Source: JBOGED01 sp050743625 (GTDB taxonomy: Bacteria; Actinomycetota; Nitriliruptoria; Euzebyales; Egibacteraceae). Taken from it: DNA of 10,513 nucleotides. Position 1 is the first letter of the stretch. Each line of letters starts with the position of its first letter. Positions 6,027-10,513 of the stretch are shown one piece after another. The DNA lies in assembly GCA_050743625.1 (NCBI GenBank), contig JBOGED010000579.1, forward strand, positions 1-10,513, given 5' to 3'. A program made the translations under genes and the position numbers. The notes below the pieces were generated by a model that worked only from the letters and a program-made list of their open reading frames with translations, was not told the origin of the DNA and searched no databases.

Positions 6027-7013
6027 TCAGCTCGTGGTCGGATGGGTAGCGGGGCGCAGGCCGAGGTCGGCCTCGACGTAGCCTTCGCCGGTCCAATGCA
6101 TGCAGTGGAAGGGGCCGCGGCCGACGTGGGCGCCCAGCGCGAACGCGACCGAGACCGCCACCGATTGGTAGAGCCACACCTCGACTGTCGCGTCGAGCAG
6201 GTCGTGGACGCACGACCACACCTCGGTCACCAGCGTCTCGAAGTGCTCCTGGTCCTCGTCCAGGTAACGACCGAACGTCCCTTTGACGATCAAGCACTCA
6301 CCGACCCCTCTTGCGGTCGCGTCCGCGAGGCCGTCCTGGGCGGTCTTGCGGTTCCCCGCAAGGTCGAGGACGACGGCCCGTTTCCGTGGGTCGCCGCCGG
6401 TGACCACGAGACGCTCGGCCGCGACGAGGGTCAGGTCAGCGGCGGGCTCGCGGCGCTGCGCCCGGCTGAGCCTGACAGCCCGGAAGAACTCCTCACCGTC
6501 GCCGGTCCGCCGCTGGTACAGCGACACCGGCGCGAAGGCGCCAAGGTGCGCTCCCAAGGACCACGCGAGCGCCGAGGGGGTGCTCAGCAGCAGCGAGACC
6601 TCGCTCTCGCGGTCCGGCTGGCGGGCGGCGTGCTGCAGCTGGTAGTCGAGCATGGCGCGGACGTCGGCGAACCCAGCGCTCCACTGCCCAGGGTCGGCGG
6701 GCAGCTGGCGCTCGATCGCGTGGTTGGCCACGAAGCGCCGGCTGGCGAAACGCGTCGCCGGCTCCAGCCACCGGTCTCGCGCCGACGGCCGCCATTCCCC
6801 CTCTACCGGGGTGATGAGCAGCACCGCCGTGCCACGCTGGCGCCGCAACGCGCGCCCCACGATCACCAGGCGCAGCCCCACCAGCAGCAGGCTCAGCACG
6901 AACAGCGGGACCGTCACCCGCTCGCTGATCACGTCGGGGAACAGCCCCCAGAACAGCGCGGAACCCAGCGCGACCAGGCCCTGCCAGCCGCCGTTAGACA
7001 GCAGCTCACGCAC
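6027..7013 (-). CDS. Membrane-anchored SAVED-domain effector (TM-SAVED)
   Basis: A 328-residue protein. Two hydrophobic helices near the N-terminus (about 9-29 and 33-52) are joined by a very short turn (DVISER) and followed by the basic stretch GRALRRQR (53-60). Both ends should therefore lie in the cytoplasm, with the body inside the cell. The C-terminal part looks like a SAVED domain, a sensor of cyclic oligonucleotides built from two CARF-like halves. The half-motifs STPSALAWSLGAHLGAFAPV (144-163) and SVAVSVAFALGAHVGRGPF (284-302) occupy equivalent places. Known SAVED proteins oligomerise on ligand binding and activate a fused effector; here the effector would be the membrane helices, acting by depolarisation or permeabilisation (inference). 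The GTG start overlaps the upstream gene by 8 bases. It could instead be a CARF-like variant; the membrane part is clear. Confidence 0.7.
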   Translation of the reverse strand: MRELLSNGGWQGLVALGSALFWGLFPDVISERVTVPLFVLSLLLVGLRLVIVGRALRRQRGTAVLLITPVEGEWRPSARDRWLEPATRFASRRFVANHAIERQLPADPGQWSAGFADVRAMLDYQLQHAARQPDRESEVSLLLSTPSALAWSLGAHLGAFAPVSLYQRRTGDGEEFFRAVRLSRAQRREPAADLTLVAAERLVVTGGDPRKRAVVLDLAGNRKTAQDGLADATARGVGECLIVKGTFGRYLDEDQEHFETLVTEVWSCVHDLLDATVEVWLYQSVAVSVAFALGAHVGRGPFHCMHWTGEGYVEADLGLRPATHPTTS

Positions 7014-9495
7014 CGTTCCCGCCCTTCAGGCCGCCTTTGGTGAGGATGTCCAAGGCCTGGTCGGCCGCACGCGGTGGCGGGAGGGTGACGAGCTCGTGGA
7101 TGAACGCGCCGTCGGTCTGTTTCCAGAACTCGAAGCCGTCATCGAAGGCTCTCTTGCCGACCTGCGCCCACTCGGCGCCCGGCGGGTACCAAATCCAGCG
7201 CGGGTCGACGTGCTCGGCGTTGAGGGCGGCCGCCAAGTCGGGCCAGGTCGCCTTGACCGCCTCGGGCACCGACTCGACGAACGCGGTGAGCAGCTCGGCG
7301 CGCGACGGCTGGTCGTTCTTTGCTCCCAAGTAGCGGCTGGCGGCGTCGTGGAGGTGCAGCTCCACGATCTCGGCCTTCACCGAGCCGAGGCCTAGCGGTT
7401 TGCCGCCACCAATCCGGCCCAGGATCTCGGGCGGCTCGGCGAACCCTTCTGGCGCGTGAGTGGTGAGCACCAGGTCCGGGCTGATCGCCGCCAGCAGCCC
7501 ACCAACCTCGGCCGGGCACAGGCTCTCGAAGACGACCCTGGCGGTAAACGTCGATCCGGTGCCTGCGACCTGCACCTTTTGGTTCCAGTCCCGCTGATCT
7601 TTGCGGCGTAGATGCCGGCCTTGTCCTACTGCCCGCTTCTGCTGCTCAGGGTCGCCGTGCCAGTAGAGCTTGCGGCCTCGCACCGGCCGGAGCTCGGGCG
7701 CGTCCTGCTTCGCGCCCCACCGGCGGGCTGGCCGGTCCTCCCTGTCTCCGGTCTTTTGGCCCTTGTGGTCGAGGTAGAACTGGCCCGCGCCGGGATGCGG
7801 CGAGCCCATCGGCGCAAGGTCGAGCGTGCGCAACGTGCACTCGCCGGCCAGGGCGTCGCCGAAGCGGACGTGGCCTCGGTACCCGGTGTGCTCGGCGCCC
7901 TCGCGGTCATGGTCGACGCCCGGGGCGACCGACCCGAAGACCCGGCACGACGGGCACAGATGGCCAGGCCTCGAGCAGGGCAGCAGCACCTCGGGAACAC
8001 GCTCGCCGAGCGGCCCCTCTCCGGCGCTGCGCCACAGCACCGACAGGGTCAGCCGGCACGCCTGGGTCATCGCCGGGCCCAACTCGACCCACACGACCTC
8101 GCCCTGGTCCAGCATGCGAGATGCGGCGTTGCGCCGGCCGATGGGTTGGTTCCGGAACCTCACGTCGAGGCAGACCTCCTGGCCGTGGTCCGCCCTGCGG
8201 ACGTCGTCGGCGCCATCGACCTCGCGGAGGTAGGTCTCCCACGCGCCGTCAGCCAGGCCGATCGTCTGGTCGCCGAGCTTGCCGAGCGCGCAGTAGTAGT
8301 CGGGGTGAGGCTTGGAGTGAGGCTTGCCATCCCTGTACTCCTCGCGCCTGGCCTTGTGGTCGGTGACAAGCACCACCCAGCCGCCGCCTTCGCCGAGCGC
8401 ATCGGCGGGCACCACCTCGCGGATGCCGATGTCTTCTGCCAGCGCCTCGTCGACGTCGACGGTCGCGCCAGTCCGCAACCCGCTCGCGCCGCCGACGTAG
8501 GGGTGCAGGTCGACGGCCTTGGCCCAGACCTCCTTCCGCACGCACAGCGTGAGCGCCGTCGGGCGGCCGTCATCGTCGACCTGGTCGACCCGTGCCAGGC
8601 GCCAGGTGCTCCCTTCGGGGCGGGCCTGGGCCGGGTCACGGTAGGCGGGTACGAAGCCCTCGTCGAGCACACGAAGGCACCCTCCGGCGAGGATCTCGTG
8701 CAGCGAACGCAGCGCGCCCTTCAACGACGAGCCAGGGATCATCGGCACCGGCGACCCGTCCTCACCGGCGCGGGTGGGGAACCGCCCGGGGCTGCCCGCC
8801 TCCTGCTCGCCGCGGACGAGCAGCGGCGACCGCGCCCTCAGGCGCACCACGAGCCAGCCGCTGAGACGACCCACCCCCAACCGGTCGTGGCCGGCCGGCT
8901 CCCGCCGCACGCTCGCGTCGTCCAGGCCCCGCGGGAAAGGCACGAACGTGTAGGGGTTGACGAACCGCCGCTGCCAGTCCTCATCGGTCCGGTTGCGCAC
9001 CTTGCGCACCGCCTCGCGGTGGCGTTTGGCCTGTTGCTCCTGCTCGCGCTCACGCGCGGACTCGGCGCGGGCCTCCTCCAACGCCCCGGCGACGCCGCCG
9101 TCGAGGTCCCAATGCCCCGCCGGCACCGCGGCGCGGTCGATCAGGAGGAACGTCCACCCCAAGCCGGGCAGGAGCTTGATGTCCGTGTGCAGGCTCACGC
9201 CGATCTGCTCCATCGTGAGCGTGAACTCCTCGCCGGTCGCCTCCTCGCGCATCTTGGCCTTCCAGCCCCGCCGGTCGTTACCAGTCCGACCGACCACCCT
9301 GCAAGGGACCGCGCGCGTGTCGTCGAGGAGCACCATGCCGTCCTCGACCGTCCCAGTCTGGTACACCCGCGCCGGGTACGGCCCAACGTGGTCGTCATCG
9401 TGCGGCACCCGGTACATCTCCCCGTCTGCCTCTTGGACCCGGCACCACACCTGCCCGCCCTGCTCGTCGAGCCTTACGACCGTGACACGCGGCAT
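7006..9495 (-). CDS. TIGR03986-family RAMP protein with N-terminal extension
   Basis: An 829-residue protein that opens the operon. The TIGR03986-like body starts near FVNPYTFVPFPRG (178-190). Its RAMP signature is MIPGSSLKGALRSLHEI (252-268), and it also carries FRNQPIGRRNAASRML (447-462), the cysteine cluster C507, H512, C514, C517 followed by FGSVAPG, and the glycine loop GGGKPLGLGSVK (696-707). This family is a type III RAMP, presumed to be part of the crRNA backbone. The first 135 residues are beta-rich (VWCRVQEADGEMYRV, an OB- or S1-like look), and 136-170 is a highly charged helix rich in E, R, Q, K, likely a coiled coil. I chose ATG 9495 because GGAGA lies 7 bases upstream and the next 45 upstream residues look random. 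A D or E before the signature (E245/D246) could be catalytic, but this is uncertain. Confidence 0.8.
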   Translation of the reverse strand: MPRVTVVRLDEQGGQVWCRVQEADGEMYRVPHDDDHVGPYPARVYQTGTVEDGMVLLDDTRAVPCRVVGRTGNDRRGWKAKMREEATGEEFTLTMEQIGVSLHTDIKLLPGLGWTFLLIDRAAVPAGHWDLDGGVAGALEEARAESAREREQEQQAKRHREAVRKVRNRTDEDWQRRFVNPYTFVPFPRGLDDASVRREPAGHDRLGVGRLSGWLVVRLRARSPLLVRGEQEAGSPGRFPTRAGEDGSPVPMIPGSSLKGALRSLHEILAGGCLRVLDEGFVPAYRDPAQARPEGSTWRLARVDQVDDDGRPTALTLCVRKEVWAKAVDLHPYVGGASGLRTGATVDVDEALAEDIGIREVVPADALGEGGGWVVLVTDHKARREEYRDGKPHSKPHPDYYCALGKLGDQTIGLADGAWETYLREVDGADDVRRADHGQEVCLDVRFRNQPIGRRNAASRMLDQGEVVWVELGPAMTQACRLTLSVLWRSAGEGPLGERVPEVLLPCSRPGHLCPSCRVFGSVAPGVDHDREGAEHTGYRGHVRFGDALAGECTLRTLDLAPMGSPHPGAGQFYLDHKGQKTGDREDRPARRWGAKQDAPELRPVRGRKLYWHGDPEQQKRAVGQGRHLRRKDQRDWNQKVQVAGTGSTFTARVVFESLCPAEVGGLLAAISPDLVLTTHAPEGFAEPPEILGRIGGGKPLGLGSVKAEIVELHLHDAASRYLGAKNDQPSRAELLTAFVESVPEAVKATWPDLAAALNAEHVDPRWIWYPPGAEWAQVGKRAFDDGFEFWKQTDGAFIHELVTLPPPRAADQALDILTKGGLKGGNGA

Positions 9496-9661
9496 CAGAG
9501 ATCTCCATCCTCGACCGGATACGGCGAACGACCATCGCGGCGCCCTGCCTCTGGCGCCCGCCAAAGACGCCGTGCCCCCTGAGTATCCCGACCTCCAACC
9601 CAAGCGCCAAAACCGATCCGCCCACGCCACGGCCCGGCCCCCGCGGCCCGGCCATCAGCAA
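9496..9661. promoter_or_regulatory. Divergent intergenic region, presumed operon promoter
   Basis: These 166 bases separate the minus-strand CRISPR operon from the plus-strand small ORF, so the operon promoter should lie here. On the minus strand GGAGA (9506-9502) is the ribosome site for the first gene. I see no convincing -35/-10 pair, and no clear operator palindrome. Confidence 0.35.
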
Positions 9662-9934
9662 GTGCCCCGAAGCTCGTTCACTCTACGCTGCAAGCCCGCC
9701 AAGGACGCCGCCACGCTGGTCGCCCTCGCGCTCACGCTGCGCGAGCACTCCGAGCTGGACTTGCCCGCGGACCTGCTCTGCGACGCGCTGGATTGCCTGA
9801 TAGAGGACTGGGGTGGCGGCACATCGGACGTGGCGGGAGGCTCGGGCGTCGACTGGTCGGTCGCCGCCAACCCCTTCCCTGGCGGCGGCGACGCCTGCTC
9901 GCCCGCCACACCCGACCAACGGCAAGAGCCGTGA
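9662..9934 (+). CDS. Hypothetical small protein, divergent from the CRISPR operon
   Basis: A 90-residue frame from GTG 9662 to TGA 9932-9934. The N-terminal half reads like a folded helical protein: FTLRCKPAKDAATLVALALT then LREHSELDLPADLLCDALDCLIEDWGGG. The C-terminal third is glycine-, serine- and proline-rich and probably disordered. Codon third positions are almost all G or C, and the composition is more protein-like than the opposite frame, which is serine-rich and low in complexity. I do not recognise the family. Acidic, helical, small and next to a type III locus, it could be a regulator, an anti-toxin-like partner or unrelated. No good ribosome site precedes the GTG, and the same frame is open for a long way upstream, so start and reality are both uncertain. 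Confidence 0.45.
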   Translation: MPRSSFTLRCKPAKDAATLVALALTLREHSELDLPADLLCDALDCLIEDWGGGTSDVAGGSGVDWSVAANPFPGGGDACSPATPDQRQEP

Positions 9935-10255
9935 GTGTGCTGCAGATCGCGGGACTCGCACCGGCGTTCCTCAACCTCGGCACTGTGCCGCGGCCCCGAG
10001 CCTGGCCACGCGCAGGCGTCTCCAGCCGCCCGGCGGCGCAGCGGATGAGCCGTATCCCTTATGCCAGTTCAGCGCCGTGTGGTGTTGCGGGCTCATGCGA
10101 TAATTCGTGGCGGCCGTGACAGGTTGCGGGCAGCCTAGTGAAGCACCACATAGGTCGTCGAATGTTCGCGGCACCATTTGCGCGAGATATCGGCGGTATA
10201 GAGGCTGTTGCGAAATCCATGCGGTCACCGGTCGGATTGTGACACCCTCACTACA
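9935..10255. other. Stretch without a convincing gene
   Basis: About 320 bases with short frames only, none protein-like, and less GC-rich toward the right. It holds a short minus-strand block resembling the cobalamin-riboswitch core (about 9940-9975, described as a finding) and GAGGCTGTTGCGAAA near 10201-10215, which resembles ends of some insertion sequences. No mate copy or transposase is visible. Confidence 0.5.
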
Positions 10256-10281
10256 ACTTTCCTCCGGATACGCAGGAAAGT
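10256..10281. repeat. Hairpin R1 of the right pair
   Basis: Inverted repeat ACTTTCCT (10256-10263), 10-base loop, AGGAAAGT (10274-10281). The left arm and loop start TTCCTCCGGATAC match TTCCTCCGAATAC of L1 with one difference. It is the weakest of the four hairpins (8 bp). Confidence 0.75.
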
Positions 10282-10314
10282 GGCACCCCAAGCTCGCCAG
10301 CCCGCGCCTCGTCC

Positions 10315-10345
10315 GCAGTTTTCCTTCGTATGCGGAGGAAACTGC
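10315..10345. repeat. Hairpin R2 of the right pair
   Basis: Arms GCAGTTTTCCT (10315-10325, one bulged T) and AGGAAACTGC (10336-10345) around a 10-base loop. It is the direct counterpart of L2 (27 of 31 identical), 9931 bases away and in the same orientation. Its centre is 62 bases from the centre of R1. Confidence 0.85.
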
Positions 10346-10513
10346 AGTAGACCACGTCGTGGCGCCTCATGAGCACGCGGCCGTAACAACCAGTCCCGAG
10401 CGCGACGAACGTCAATTCTGTAATACCCCGCATACCGTCGATATCCAGCACAAGAAACTTCGGCAACGCTCCGCTCGCTAGCGCCCCTCGGTTCTGACCG
10501 GCGGTCTCCCTAC
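10346..10513. other. Unassigned right edge
   Basis: Frames are open on both strands but none gives a recognisable product. A minus-strand frame from TTG 10466 starts PKFLVLDIDGMRGITELTFV and runs through both right hairpins, which argues against it being a real gene. The missing arsR N-terminus is not here. Confidence 0.4.

Noticed and set aside
1765..9582. Very long plus-strand open frames across the operon (1765-3903, 4935-7043, 7612-9582)
   Set aside because: They are antisense shadows of GC-rich genes, with arginine-, alanine- and proline-rich translations and no family motifs. The minus-strand frames carry clear Cas10, RAMP and zinc motifs.
9655..9909. Minus-strand frame opposite the small ORF
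   Set aside because: The translation is serine- and alanine-rich with low complexity; the plus-strand frame is more protein-like. The choice is not certain.
9952..9964. tRNA T-arm-like string on the minus strand
   Set aside because: GGTGCGAGTCC lacks the T-T-C of a T loop and no acceptor, D or anticodon arm can be paired around it.
10201..10215. Insertion-sequence end-like string GAGGCTGTTGCGAAA
   Set aside because: It resembles terminal repeats of some IS elements, but there is no partner repeat, target duplication or transposase in the window.
10251..10466. Minus-strand frame starting PKFLVLDIDGMRGI
   Set aside because: It begins at TTG without a clear ribosome site, runs through both right hairpins and matches no family I know.

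Overview
The DNA is very GC-rich, uses GTG freely as a start codon and carries decayed genes of actinobacterial type (an F420/PPOX-type oxidoreductase and an ArsR-AHSA1 pair). This suggests a high-GC actinobacterium, probably a filamentous one. I cannot name the species from the sequence.

The core, 1190-9495, is one tightly packed minus-strand operon of seven genes that reads as a subtype III-D-like CRISPR effector module. In order of transcription (right to left) the genes are: a large TIGR03986-type RAMP protein with an extra N-terminal region; a two-helix membrane protein with a C-terminal SAVED-like sensor domain; a short Cas10 with an intact GGDD cyclase motif, a four-cysteine zinc motif and no HD nuclease domain; a short Csm3-like Cas7; a Csx10-like protein; a fusion of two RAMP domains; and a small Csx19-like protein. 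Consecutive genes overlap by 4 or 8 bases or sit 9 bases apart, so they are probably translationally coupled. The simplest reading is that the RAMP proteins and Csx19 build an RNA-guided surveillance complex. On target RNA binding, Cas10 would make a cyclic nucleotide that the membrane SAVED protein senses, so immunity would act through the membrane. No cas6, cas1, cas2 or conventional CRISPR array lies in the window, so guides would have to come from elsewhere.

The left flank, 1-1003, holds three decayed minus-strand genes. A PPOX-family gene has two frameshifts, an arsR gene keeps only its C-terminal half, and an AHSA1/START-like gene ends early. The right flank has a divergent small ORF (9662-9934) of unknown function, then about 320 bases without a convincing gene and a further 170 bases that I cannot assign.

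The least expected structure is two pairs of near-identical hairpins, one pair on each side of the module (322-353 with 384-414; 10256-10281 with 10315-10345). In both pairs the hairpin centres are 62 bases apart. The sequence between the hairpins is unrelated in the two pairs, and one hairpin has changed both arms together so that pairing is kept. They could be relic repeat-spacer-repeat units, ends of a mobile segment, or an undescribed palindromic repeat family. The left pair sits exactly where arsR homology stops.
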